Below are positions 34,665 through 43,380 of a stretch of DNA of 64,000 bases, piece by piece. Source of the stretch: Caloranaerobacter sp050286925 (GTDB taxonomy: Bacteria > Bacillota > Clostridia > Tissierellales > Thermohalobacteraceae); contig NZ_JBFWFX010000002.1 of the NCBI RefSeq assembly GCF_050286925.1, positions 1 to 64,000 of the forward strand, given 5' to 3'. Position numbers and translations under genes: made by a program. Every line of letters starts with the position of its first letter. Position 1 is the first letter of the stretch. The notes beneath the pieces were generated by a model. That model was not told the origin of the DNA, ran no database searches, and was given only the letters and a program-made list of their open reading frames with translations.

Positions 34665-34688
34665 ACTGTTTATCCATTGGGTATAATA
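34665..34688 (+). promoter_or_regulatory. promoter of ATPase copy B
   Basis: TTGATT with an 18-base spacer before TATAAT (around 34659-34688). The stretch from TTAACTGTTT through GTATAAT and CCCGTTAAAG is shared with 31527-31567 in front of copy A. Confidence 0.5.
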
Positions 34689-34735
34689 GTCCCGTTAAAG
34701 TTATTAACAAATATAATTAGATGGGTGTGGTTGTG

Positions 34736-35122
34736 TTGAACCTAATAATTAATAAGACCATTTCAAGTGATTTGTATAAAGCTAAAAATATTCTAGATGA
34801 AATAATTAATAAAGTTAATATGGTTATCTGTGACGAAGATATAATATTTGAAGTAAAACTTATTTTAAATGAACTTGTAGCAAATAGTATTATTCATGGT
34901 AATAAGCAAGATGAATGCAAAATAGTCAATGTTTATATAAAAATACAGAATGAATTAATTAGGATTGAAGTGACTGATGAAGGTAAAGGCATTGACTATA
35001 ATATCGATGAGTATGATCCTATGGATTTAAAAATTGGTGGTAGAGGACTTGTGATAGTCGATGGATTAAGTGATGAGTTTTATATTCAAAAAAATAAAGT
35101 TATATCTATTAAATATATATGA
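34736..35122 (+). CDS. RsbW/SpoIIAB-like ATP-binding protein, copy B
   Basis: A 128-residue GHKL ATPase almost identical to the one at 31600-32010; the few changes include MVICDED, DYNIDEY and FYIQKNK. All ATP-binding motifs are kept. The C-terminus is cut short at VISIKYI by the terminator that follows. Same TTG start and GGTGTGGT ribosome site. A recent segmental duplication with the neighbouring EamA gene is the simplest origin. Confidence 0.8.
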   Translation: MNLIINKTISSDLYKAKNILDEIINKVNMVICDEDIIFEVKLILNELVANSIIHGNKQDECKIVNVYIKIQNELIRIEVTDEGKGIDYNIDEYDPMDLKIGGRGLVIVDGLSDEFYIQKNKVISIKYI

Positions 35123-35145
35123 AAGCGGCCTTTGGCCGCTTTGTC
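35122..35145. terminator. terminator between ATPase B and ferredoxin
   Basis: Stem AAAGCGGCC / GGCCGCTTT, loop TTT, starting at the last base of the ATPase stop codon. Confidence 0.75.
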
Positions 35146-35163
35146 ATTAGTATTTTATATTGT

Positions 35164-35370
35164 CTATTTTTCAACCATTTCAACAGCTCTGTGAGGGCAA
35201 TAGTTTACACATTTACCACAGCCAATACAAATATCAGGATCTACTTCAGGAGTAGATGCTCTAAAAAATCCTTCTCTTTTTTGTTTAACAGCATTAACTG
35301 GACATACTCTAACAACAGGGCAAAATGGTGATTGGTCGCATTTGTTTGGATTAATAACTGCTTTTTTCAT
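35164..35370 (-). CDS. ferredoxin-like 4Fe-4S protein
   Basis: A 68-residue protein. The C-terminal cluster motif CIGCGKCVNYCP is canonical. The N-terminal motif is C11-x5-C17-x5-C23-P (CDQSPFCPVVRVCP), lacking the usual CxxCxxC spacing, so the first cluster may be a 3Fe, altered 4Fe or absent. GGAGGGA sits 8 bases before the ATG at 35370; the in-frame start at 35391 is less likely. A CsoR-like operator lies over its transcription start. Confidence 0.8.
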   Translation of the reverse strand: MKKAVINPNKCDQSPFCPVVRVCPVNAVKQKREGFFRASTPEVDPDICIGCGKCVNYCPHRAVEMVEK

Positions 35371-35391
35371 AGATGAATCCCTCCTCTTCAT

Positions 35392-35437
35392 ATACCCCTC
35401 ATGGGTATATTATAACATATAATATAAAATATTTGAA
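35392..35437 (-). promoter_or_regulatory. ferredoxin promoter with CsoR/CstR-type operator
   Basis: ATACCC-n5-GGGTAT (35392-35408) matches the inverted repeat bound by CsoR-family copper or persulfide sensors. On the minus strand it lies right after a -10 TATAAT (35414-35409), which has TTCAAA 17 bases upstream. A repressor bound there would block transcription start. The regulator gene is not in the window. Confidence 0.5.
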
Positions 35438-35485
35438 GAGAAAGAATTAAAATTATAAATCCTTTGAAACTTTCTTGAGAATCTT

Positions 35486-36325
35486 TTAATAAAAGTTTTT
35501 TTTGTACTGTTTTGGAGTAATACCATATTTATTTTTAAACAGTTTTATAAAATGTGAAATGCTTTCATAACCAACACTATATGCCACTTCTGTAACGTTA
35601 TGCTCTTTTAAAAGTTCCTTTGCTTTTGATAACCTAATATTTTTCAAATAGTCTTTGGGTGAAATCCCTACTATTTTTTTGAAATACAAAGAGAAGTTTG
35701 ATTCAGACATATTTAAGCTCCATGCTATGTCTTTTATATTTATAGCTTGGTTATAGTTTTCTTCCATATATCTAATAGCTTTATAAATGGGATTTTTATA
35801 ATCTGTGTTTAATATTAGACTAGCCCCTTTTATTTTAAGTAGGTTATAAATAACTTCCTGAGCGTATAAATCTATTAAGAATTTTTTATTTTTATCTGAA
35901 CTATTGTAAGTTTTTATAATCTTTGATATACAATTTTTTATTTCATTGTCGCTTGCAGCAATAAATAAATCATTATAAATTAATTTATCCGTTTCTATTT
36001 CTAAATCTAGAGATATTTTATTGCTGATGTTATAAATTAGGTCGCTATTTAGTTCTAAAACTAGTGCTTTGGTAGGAACATTTATTTCCATTTCGACACT
36101 AGAGTATGGAGGTAACAAGATAAATTGGTTACTATCGTATTTAAAAGTGCGATCATCATTAACTTTAACTTTTTTTTCACCTTCAATTATTGTGCAGAGT
36201 CTGTTGTATTCATATGATTTATACTTGCCCTTATATTTTTTAGTGAAATCATAATAAAAAATTCTTAAATAGTCTGTTTCAAATCCATCTAAAATTTCTA
36301 AATTCCTATCAAAGCTATTTAACAT
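35486..36325 (-). CDS. AraC-family transcriptional regulator
   Basis: A 279-residue regulator. An N-terminal cupin-like ligand domain (about 1-165, with IEGEKKVKVND and FILLPPYSSVEMEI) is followed by a linker and a double helix-turn-helix (about 180-279). The first helix is INIKDIAWSLNMSESNFSLYFKKIVGISPKDYL, the second VTEVAYSVGYESISHFIKLFKNKYGITPKQYKK. Divergent from the alcohol dehydrogenase at 36536, 210 bp away, which it probably controls; inducer unknown. Confidence 0.88.
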   Translation of the reverse strand: MLNSFDRNLEILDGFETDYLRIFYYDFTKKYKGKYKSYEYNRLCTIIEGEKKVKVNDDRTFKYDSNQFILLPPYSSVEMEINVPTKALVLELNSDLIYNISNKISLDLEIETDKLIYNDLFIAASDNEIKNCISKIIKTYNSSDKNKKFLIDLYAQEVIYNLLKIKGASLILNTDYKNPIYKAIRYMEENYNQAINIKDIAWSLNMSESNFSLYFKKIVGISPKDYLKNIRLSKAKELLKEHNVTEVAYSVGYESISHFIKLFKNKYGITPKQYKKNFY

Positions 36326-36535
36326 GTTATCACCTCTACTGTTACAATTCTGATAAGTTAAATTATATCATAAAATAATTACTACGTTAATTATTTATCA
36401 ATATCTGATTATTGTGTATATTTTTTAAAATTTAGCTTATTTTTTAAAATTTTGAGTTAGTTTTTTAACAATGAATATTGTATTATCAAATTGTAAAAAA
36501 TATTTTCAAAATAATAATTTTTGAGGAGGATAAAG

Positions 36536-37690
36536 ATGGAAAAGACTTTCAGATTTTTTATGCCGCCTGTGAGTTTAATGGGACCTGGTTGTTTAAAAGA
36601 AGCAGGAAAAGAAATAAAATCTTTAGGGCTTAAGAAAGCTTTAATAGTAACTGATAAAGTATTAGTAGAAATTGGGTTAGTAAATAAATTAACAGAAGTA
36701 TTAGATGCAGAGGGAATAGAATACGTTATTTATGATGGTACTCAACCTAATCCAACTGTTAAAAATGTAGAAGATGGATTAAAATTATTAAAAGAGAATG
36801 CTTGTGATTTCATTATATCTTTTGGTGGAGGTTCTCCTCATGATTGTGCTAAAGGTATAGGTTTAGTTGCTACAAATGGAGGTTCAATTAAAGACTATGA
36901 AGGTGTAAATAAATCAACTAAGCCAATGTTACCTTTAGTGGCAGTAAATACAACTGCTGGAACAGCAAGTGAAATGACAAGATTCTGCATTATAACAGAT
37001 GAAGAAAGACACATAAAAATGGCTATTGTAGACTGGCGTACAACACCTAACTTAGCAGTAAATGATCCTTTATTAATGTTAGAAATGCCTAAATCATTAA
37101 CTGCTGCTACAGGAATGGATGCTTTAACACACGCAGTAGAAGCTTATGTATCAACTGAAGCTACTCCTATAACTGATGCTTGTGCATTAAAGGCGATTGA
37201 GCTAATTTCTCAATATTTGAGAAAAGCAGTTGAAGATGGTCAAGACCGCGAAGCAAGAGATAAAATGGCTTATGCTGAATTTTTAGCTGGTATGGCTTTT
37301 AATAATGCAAGTTTAGGTTATGTTCATGCTATGGCTCACCAGCTAGGAGGTTTCTATGATTTACCACACGGAGTATGTAATGCGGTATTATTACCTCACG
37401 TTCAAGAATATAATGCTAAGGTAGTGCCTGAGAGACTAGCAGATATAGCTAAGGCTATGGGAGAAAATATAGAAGGTCTTTCAGTAGAAGAAGCAGCTAA
37501 AAAAGCTATAGAAGCAATCAAAAAATTATCTGCTGATGTAGGTATTCCATCAGGATTAAAGGAATTAGGAGCTAAAGAAGAAGATATAAAAACACTTTCA
37601 GAAAACGCATTAAAAGATGCGTGTGGATTTACAAATCCAAAACAAGCAAGTTTAGAAGAAATTATGGAAATATATAGAAGAGCAATGTAA
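36536..37690 (+). CDS. iron-containing alcohol dehydrogenase
   Basis: A 384-residue group III (Fe-type) alcohol dehydrogenase. NAD-binding GGGSPHDCAKGIG is near 95-107. The iron ligands are the D in the segment before MDALTHAVEAYVS (D195, H199), H in MAHQLGGFYDLPHGVCNA (H264, H278 region). The closest general type is 1,3-propanediol/lactaldehyde reductase or methanol dehydrogenase-like. RBS GAGGAGG before ATG 36536 beats the ATG at 36521. A half Rex-like site (TTTTAACAA near 36470) lies upstream. Exact substrate is not determined. Confidence 0.88.
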   Translation: MEKTFRFFMPPVSLMGPGCLKEAGKEIKSLGLKKALIVTDKVLVEIGLVNKLTEVLDAEGIEYVIYDGTQPNPTVKNVEDGLKLLKENACDFIISFGGGSPHDCAKGIGLVATNGGSIKDYEGVNKSTKPMLPLVAVNTTAGTASEMTRFCIITDEERHIKMAIVDWRTTPNLAVNDPLLMLEMPKSLTAATGMDALTHAVEAYVSTEATPITDACALKAIELISQYLRKAVEDGQDREARDKMAYAEFLAGMAFNNASLGYVHAMAHQLGGFYDLPHGVCNAVLLPHVQEYNAKVVPERLADIAKAMGENIEGLSVEEAAKKAIEAIKKLSADVGIPSGLKELGAKEEDIKTLSENALKDACGFTNPKQASLEEIMEIYRRAM

Positions 37691-37707
37691 TAAGAAAATA
37701 AAACCGA

Positions 37708-37757
37708 GGCAATGAACCACCAAGACAATGGGTTAGGTTCATTGCCTTATTTTTTAA
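37708..37757 (+). terminator. terminator after alcohol dehydrogenase
   Basis: Stem GGCAATGAACC / GGTTCATTGCC with a 17-base loop and tail TTATTTTTT. Confidence 0.8.
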
Positions 37758-37771
37758 CTAAAAATAATAAA

Positions 37772-37832
37772 TTTGCATTTTTATAGTTGTTATGGATATT
37801 ATGTAATATATAAATATGCAATAAAGGAGCGA
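37772..37832 (+). repeat. repeat family C, copy 3
   Basis: TTTGCATTTTTATAGTTGTT through AAATATGCAATAAAGGAGC; about 90% like 32157-32220 and again ending in the ribosome site of the next gene. Confidence 0.7.
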
Positions 37833-37840
37833 TAATTATT

Positions 37841-38386
37841 ATGATTGAGCGTGCTATTGAAGTAGCAGCTAAGGCTCATAAAAATCAAACTAGAAAATGT
37901 ACAGATATTCCATATATTACACACCCGTATACAGTAGGCATGATGCTTTTAAGAGAGGGATTATCGGAAGAGATAGTTGCTGCTGGAATTTTACATGATA
38001 CTGTAGAAGACACATCTATTACATTAGAATTTATACAAAAAGAATTTGGTGAAAAAGTAGCTAAAATTGTAAAGGGATGCTCGGAACCTGATAAAACATT
38101 ACCATGGGAAGATAGAAAAAAACATACTATTGAATATCTAAAGACTGCTTCATTTGAAGAACAGGTTGTTTCATGTGCAGATAAATTACATAATGTTAGT
38201 ACTATGTATGAATCATATAAAAAAATGGGTGAAAAAGTATGGCAGCGATTTAAAAGAGGCAGAGATAAACAAGAGTGGTATTATAGAAGTCTGGTAGATG
38301 TGTTGTGTACAGAAGAGAACTTAAATAGTGGCATAATTCTTTTTAAAGAGTTTAAGAATATGGTTGATAAGATGTTTGGTAAGTAA
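37841..38386 (+). CDS. HD-domain ppGpp hydrolase-like protein (Mesh1/SpoT-like)
   Basis: A 181-residue single-domain HD hydrolase. The metal-binding residues are H27 region in THPYTVG, HD in AAGILHDTVEDTS near 53-60, and D in VSCADKLHN near 117. This is the architecture of small alarmone hydrolases that degrade (p)ppGpp; no synthetase or TGS/ACT domain is present. Starts at ATG with AAGGAGCGAT. Standalone. Confidence 0.8.
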   Translation: MIERAIEVAAKAHKNQTRKCTDIPYITHPYTVGMMLLREGLSEEIVAAGILHDTVEDTSITLEFIQKEFGEKVAKIVKGCSEPDKTLPWEDRKKHTIEYLKTASFEEQVVSCADKLHNVSTMYESYKKMGEKVWQRFKRGRDKQEWYYRSLVDVLCTEENLNSGIILFKEFKNMVDKMFGK

Positions 38387-38411
38387 TTTGAAAAAGAAGA
38401 TAAGTAAATGT

Positions 38412-38443
38412 CAAAAACTATTTAGTTTTTGCCCTTATTTTTT
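38412..38443 (+). terminator. terminator after HD gene
   Basis: Stem CAAAAACTA / TAGTTTTTG, TT loop, tail CCCTTATTTTTT. Confidence 0.75.
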
Positions 38444-38525
38444 GTGCAAAAATATCAGAAAATTTTAAATTAATATTAAAATTAGACGAATTAGAGACGA
38501 TAAAACATTATAATAACAACTAGAG

Positions 38526-38642
38526 AGAACAAAATCTTCGATTTAAATTAACTATAATGTAGATTTTGTTGAAATTTATAACGGAAATTATATTATTAAT
38601 TATTCGCAGTTTAATAAGGTTTATAATTTCTTATAAATTTAC
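38526..38642 (+). repeat. dispersed two-hairpin repeat, copy 5
   Basis: A forward copy with decayed hairpin II (AAATTTATAACGGAAATTA arm). It ends immediately before the fhs ribosome site, so the fhs leader or promoter includes it. Confidence 0.8.
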
Positions 38643-38663
38643 AAAAAAGGAGAGGGTGGGAAA

Positions 38664-40343
38664 ATGGTTAAAGTACCGAGTGATATTGAAATTGCACAAA
38701 ATGCTAAAATGCAGCCAATCACAGAGGTTGCAAAAAAATGTAATATTTTAGAGGACGAATTGGAACTATACGGGAAGTATAAAGCAAAAGTATCATTAGA
38801 TGTATTAAAAAGATTAGAAAATGAACCAGATGGAAAACTTATATTAGTTACAGCAATAAATCCAACTCCAGCAGGAGAAGGAAAAACTACAACAAACATA
38901 GGTTTAAGCATGGGATTAAATAAGATAGGTAAAAAAGCTATAACAACGCTTAGAGAACCTTCATTAGGTCCTTGCTTTGGTGTAAAGGGAGGAGCAGCAG
39001 GTGGAGGATATTCCCAGGTTGTTCCTATGGAAGATATAAATTTACATTTTACAGGAGATATCCATGCAATAACTACAGCACATAACCTATTGGCAGCATT
39101 ACTTGATAACCATTTACATCAAGGAAACAAATTGAATATAGACCCTAGAAGAATTGTTTGGAAAAGGGTACTTGATATGAATGACCGTGCTTTAAGAAAT
39201 ATCGTAGTAGGATTAGGTGGAAGAGCAAACGGAGTTCCTAGAGAGGACGGATTCGACATAACTGTTGCTTCTGAAATTATGGCAATCCTTTGTTTAGCAA
39301 CTAGTTTAGAAGATTTAAAAGAAAGAATAGGAAATATGATAGTAGCATATACATATGATAATAAACCAGTAACTGCAAACGATTTAGAGGCGACAGGAGC
39401 ATTGACAATATTACTTAAAGATGCAATAAAACCAAATTTAGTACAAACATTAGAAAATACACCTGCATTTATACATGGAGGACCATTTGCAAATATCGCA
39501 CACGGATGTAACAGTATCATGGCAACAAAACTTGCATTAAAATTAGCAGACTATGTTGTAACAGAAGCGGGATTTGGTGCTGATTTAGGTGCAGAAAAAT
39601 TCTTTAATATTAAGTGTAGATTTGCAGGATTAAAACCAGATTGTGCTGTAATAGTGGCTACAGTAAGAGCACTTAAGAATCATGGGGGAGTGCCAAAAGA
39701 TAAATTAAATGAAGAAAACCTTGAAGCTTTAGAAAAAGGTTTTGGAAATCTTGAAAAACATATAGAAAATGTTCAAAAATTTGGTGTTCCAGTTGTAGTA
39801 GCTATTAATGAATTCCCATCAGATACTGAAAAAGAGTTAAATCTATTATTCGATAAATGTAAAGAGGCCGGAGCAGAAGTAGTTTTATCAAAAGTATGGG
39901 CAAAAGGTGGAGAAGGTGGAATAGAACTTGCTAAGAAAGTTGTAGAAACTATAGAAAATAAACCTTCTAATTTCAAACCTCTATATGATGTTAATTTACC
40001 GATAAAAGAAAAAATAGAAATAATAGCTAAAGAAATTTATGGTGCAGACGGAGTTGACTTTACTAAGAAGTGTGAAAAACAAATTAAACAGATAGAGGAA
40101 TTAGGATTGGATAAAATGCCTATATGTATGGCAAAAACTCAATATTCATTATCAGATGATCCAACATTAAAAGGAAGACCTACAGGCTTTAGAGTAACTG
40201 TTAGAGAAATAAAAGTATCCGCTGGAGCTAAATTCTTAGTAGCTTTAACAGGAGATATTATGACAATGCCAGGATTACCTAAAGTACCTGCAGCTAATAA
40301 TATGGATATATCTAAAGATGGCGAAATAACTGGATTATTCTAA
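38664..40343 (+). CDS. fhs: formate--tetrahydrofolate ligase
   Basis: A 559-residue enzyme converting formate, ATP and THF to 10-formyl-THF, and reversible. The P-loop-like TPAGEGKTTTNIGLSMGL is near 70-87, the family signature REPSLGPCFGVKGGAAGGGYSQVVPMEDINLHFTGD near 95-130, and the end motif VPAANNMDISKDGEITGLF is intact. First gene of a cluster with hutU, ftcD, hutI and fchA. Here it probably runs towards formate and ATP, recovering energy from the formimino group of histidine. Confidence 0.97.
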   Translation: MVKVPSDIEIAQNAKMQPITEVAKKCNILEDELELYGKYKAKVSLDVLKRLENEPDGKLILVTAINPTPAGEGKTTTNIGLSMGLNKIGKKAITTLREPSLGPCFGVKGGAAGGGYSQVVPMEDINLHFTGDIHAITTAHNLLAALLDNHLHQGNKLNIDPRRIVWKRVLDMNDRALRNIVVGLGGRANGVPREDGFDITVASEIMAILCLATSLEDLKERIGNMIVAYTYDNKPVTANDLEATGALTILLKDAIKPNLVQTLENTPAFIHGGPFANIAHGCNSIMATKLALKLADYVVTEAGFGADLGAEKFFNIKCRFAGLKPDCAVIVATVRALKNHGGVPKDKLNEENLEALEKGFGNLEKHIENVQKFGVPVVVAINEFPSDTEKELNLLFDKCKEAGAEVVLSKVWAKGGEGGIELAKKVVETIENKPSNFKPLYDVNLPIKEKIEIIAKEIYGADGVDFTKKCEKQIKQIEELGLDKMPICMAKTQYSLSDDPTLKGRPTGFRVTVREIKVSAGAKFLVALTGDIMTMPGLPKVPAANNMDISKDGEITGLF

Positions 40344-40358
40344 TAAGGGAGGGATAAG

Positions 40359-42404
40359 ATGATATCAAACATTGATATTTCCAAGGCAATGACTATTAAA
40401 TTAGAGGATATGTTTGATGAATTACCAGAAATGCCGAAATTTGTTGAGGGTATAAGAAGAGCACCTAAAAGAGAATTTACATTAACACAAAAAGAAACAG
40501 AATTGGCATTAAAAAATGCATTAAGATATATACCTGAAAAGTGGCACGAAAAATTAGCGCCAGAGTTTTTAGAAGAGCTTTTAACTAGAGGTAGAATTTA
40601 CGGTTATAGATTTAGACCAGAAGGCAATATAAAAGCAAAACCAATAGATGAATATAAGGGTAACTGTATAGAGGGAAAAGCATTTCAAGTTATGATAGAC
40701 AATAACCTTGACTTTGATATAGCTCTTTATCCTTATGAGCTTGTTACTTATGGAGAAACAGGTCAGGTTTGTCAGAATTGGATGCAGTATAGACTTATTA
40801 AAAGATATCTTGAAGTAATGACTCAAGAACAAACATTAGTAATAGAATCAGGACATCCATTAGGGCTTTTCAAATCATCACCAGAAGCTCCAAGAGTAAT
40901 AATTACAAATGCTTTAATGGTAGGTATGTTTGATGACCAAGAAAACTGGCATAGAGCAGCTGCATTAGGAGTTGCAAACTATGGTCAAATGACTGCTGGT
41001 GGATGGATGTATATAGGGCCTCAAGGTATTGTTCATGGTACTTATAATACAATACTTAATGCAGGTAGAATTAAATTCGGTTTGTCAGATGATGCAGATT
41101 TAAGCGGGCGTTTATATGTAACTTCTGGACTAGGTGGTATGAGCGGAGCTCAAGGTAAGGCGGCCCAAATAGCTAATGGTGTGGCAATTATTGCTGAAGT
41201 TGACTATTCAAGAATACAGACTAGATATGAGCAAGGATGGGTAAGTAAAGTAGTAGATAATCCAGAAGAAGCATTCAAACTAGCTAAAGAATATATGGAT
41301 AGAAAAGAAGGTATTGCAATAGCTTTCTATGGTAATATTGTAGATTTATTAGAATATGCGGTTGAAAATAATATAGATATAGACCTTCTTTCCGACCAAA
41401 CATCATGCCATGCAGCATATGATGGAGGATACTGTCCACAAGGATTAACATTTGAAGAGAGAACAGAACTTCTTAAGACCAATAAAGCTAAATTCAGAGA
41501 ATTAGTAGACAAGTCATTAAAACGTCATTTTGAATTAATAAAGACTTTAGTTGATAGAGGAGCTTATTTCTTTGACTATGGTAATAGCTTTATGAAAGCT
41601 GTATATGATGCAGGAGTTAAAGAAATATGTAAAAATGGTGTAGATGAAAGAGATGGATTTATATTCCCATCATATGTAGAGGATATAATGGGACCACTTC
41701 TATTCGATTATGGATATGGTCCATTTAGATGGGTTTGTTTGAGCGGTAAGCGTGAAGATTTACTTAAAACAGATAAAGCTGCTATGGAATGTATAGACCC
41801 AAATAGAAGATTCCAGGATAGAGATAATTATGTATGGATAAGAGATGCAGATAAGAACAATTTAGTTGTAGGTACTCAAGCTAGAATATTATACCAAGAT
41901 GCAATGGGAAGGATGAAAATAGCACTTAAATTTAATGAGATGGTAAGAAAAGGTGAAATTGGACCTGTAATGATTGGTAGAGATCACCACGATACTGGAG
42001 GAACAGATTCACCATTTAGAGAAACTGCTAATATAAAAGACGGTAGTAACATAATGGCTGAAATGGCTACACAATGCTTTGCAGGAAATGCCGCAAGAGG
42101 TATGAGTCTTGTAGCACTTCATAATGGTGGTGGAGTAGGAATAGGTAAAGCTATTAATGGTGGTTTCGGATTGGTTCTAGATGGAAGTGAAAGAGTAGAC
42201 AATATAATTAAAAGAGCTATGCCATGGGACGTTATGGGTGGAGTAGCAAGACGTGCATGGGCTAGAAATAAAAATTCTATTGAAACTTGTATTGAATATA
42301 ACAAAATGAATGAAGGAACAGATCATATTACAATTCCATATATTCCTGATGAAGATTTAATAAAAGGGCTTGTTGATGAAGCGTTTAAAAAAATGAATAA
42401 ATAA
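40359..42404 (+). CDS. hutU: urocanate hydratase (long form)
   Basis: A 681-residue urocanase, longer than the 550-residue enzymes of Bacillus and Pseudomonas but typical of the form found in many anaerobes. The NAD-binding and active regions are visible: ALGVANYGQMTAGGWMYIGPQGIVHGTYNT near 205-235, GLGGMSGAQGKAA near 260, DQTSCHAAYDGGYCPQG near 345, and DHHDTGGTDSPFRETANI near 545. Converts urocanate to imidazolonepropionate using tightly bound NAD+. RBS GGGAGGG, 15 bp after fhs. Confidence 0.95.
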   Translation: MISNIDISKAMTIKLEDMFDELPEMPKFVEGIRRAPKREFTLTQKETELALKNALRYIPEKWHEKLAPEFLEELLTRGRIYGYRFRPEGNIKAKPIDEYKGNCIEGKAFQVMIDNNLDFDIALYPYELVTYGETGQVCQNWMQYRLIKRYLEVMTQEQTLVIESGHPLGLFKSSPEAPRVIITNALMVGMFDDQENWHRAAALGVANYGQMTAGGWMYIGPQGIVHGTYNTILNAGRIKFGLSDDADLSGRLYVTSGLGGMSGAQGKAAQIANGVAIIAEVDYSRIQTRYEQGWVSKVVDNPEEAFKLAKEYMDRKEGIAIAFYGNIVDLLEYAVENNIDIDLLSDQTSCHAAYDGGYCPQGLTFEERTELLKTNKAKFRELVDKSLKRHFELIKTLVDRGAYFFDYGNSFMKAVYDAGVKEICKNGVDERDGFIFPSYVEDIMGPLLFDYGYGPFRWVCLSGKREDLLKTDKAAMECIDPNRRFQDRDNYVWIRDADKNNLVVGTQARILYQDAMGRMKIALKFNEMVRKGEIGPVMIGRDHHDTGGTDSPFRETANIKDGSNIMAEMATQCFAGNAARGMSLVALHNGGGVGIGKAINGGFGLVLDGSERVDNIIKRAMPWDVMGGVARRAWARNKNSIETCIEYNKMNEGTDHITIPYIPDEDLIKGLVDEAFKKMNK

Positions 42405-42408
42405 TCTG

Positions 42409-42433
42409 TATGAGGGGCGTTAAGTCCCTCATA
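42409..42433 (+). other. intra-operon hairpin hutU-ftcD
   Basis: Stem TATGAGGG / CCCTCATA with a 9-base loop and no good T run; may partly terminate or stabilise the message. Confidence 0.45.
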
Positions 42434-42470
42434 TTGCTGATAAGAATTTAAACTTAAGGAGGAGATATTT

Positions 42471-43376
42471 ATGGCAGCTATGAAAAAGATAATAGAATGT
42501 GTACCTAATTTTAGTGAAGGTAGAGATTTAGAAAAGATAGAGAAAATAGTAAATCCGTTCAGAGGAAAAGATGGAGTTAAACTTCTAGATTATCAAAGAG
42601 ATGAGGATCATAATAGATTGGTTGTTACAGTGGTTGGAGAGCCAGAACCTCTTAAAGAAGCAGTTATTGAGGCAATGGGAGTTGCTATTCGTGAAATTGA
42701 TATGACGAAGCATCAGGGACAGCATCCAAGAATGGGAGCTATAGATGTTGTACCTTTTATACCTATTAAAAATGTAAGCATGACAGAAGCTATTGAATTA
42801 TCAAAAGAAGTAGCTAAAGAAGCTGCTGAAAAGTATAATTTACCTATATTCTTATACGAAAAATCAGCTACGAGACCAGAAAGGCAAAATCTTGCTAAGA
42901 TAAGAAAAGGCGAATTTGAGGGTATGGAAGAAAAACTCAAAGATCCAGATTGGAAGCCAGATTTTGGACCAGATAAAGTTCATCCAACAGCTGGAGTAAC
43001 TGCTGTAGGAGCAAGAATGCCTCTAGTTGCATTCAATGTTAATCTATCTACAGATAATCTAGAAATAGCTAATCAAATAGCGAGAAGAGTTAGACATATA
43101 AGTGGTGGACTAAGATACTGCAAGGCCATAGGGATAGAACTTAAAGATAGAGGAATTGTCCAAGTTTCAATGAATATGACAGATTATACTAAAACAGCAC
43201 TTTACAGAGTTTTTGAACTTATAAGAATAGAGGCAAGAAGATATGGCGTAAATATAGTTGGAAGTGAGATTATTGGCCTTGTACCAATGGAAGCGTTAAT
43301 TGATACTGCTGTATATTACCTTGGCATAGAAGACTTCTCTATGGAGCAAATTCTAGAAACTAGAATAATGGAGTGA
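42471..43376 (+). CDS. ftcD: glutamate formimidoyltransferase
   Basis: A 301-residue transferase equal to the N-terminal half of animal FTCD. Opens KKIIECVPNFSEGRDLEKIE; the catalytic-type histidine lies in HQGQHPRMGAIDVVPFIP near 80-97. It moves the formimino group from formiminoglutamate to THF, releasing glutamate. Start ATG after AAGGAGGAG; five bases separate its stop from the hutI start. Confidence 0.96.
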   Translation: MAAMKKIIECVPNFSEGRDLEKIEKIVNPFRGKDGVKLLDYQRDEDHNRLVVTVVGEPEPLKEAVIEAMGVAIREIDMTKHQGQHPRMGAIDVVPFIPIKNVSMTEAIELSKEVAKEAAEKYNLPIFLYEKSATRPERQNLAKIRKGEFEGMEEKLKDPDWKPDFGPDKVHPTAGVTAVGARMPLVAFNVNLSTDNLEIANQIARRVRHISGGLRYCKAIGIELKDRGIVQVSMNMTDYTKTALYRVFELIRIEARRYGVNIVGSEIIGLVPMEALIDTAVYYLGIEDFSMEQILETRIME

Positions 43377-43380
43377 TTGC

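Noticed and set aside
34144..34665. 173-codon plus-strand frame
   Set aside because: Antisense to the EamA transporter whose frame has clear family motifs; a codon-bias shadow.
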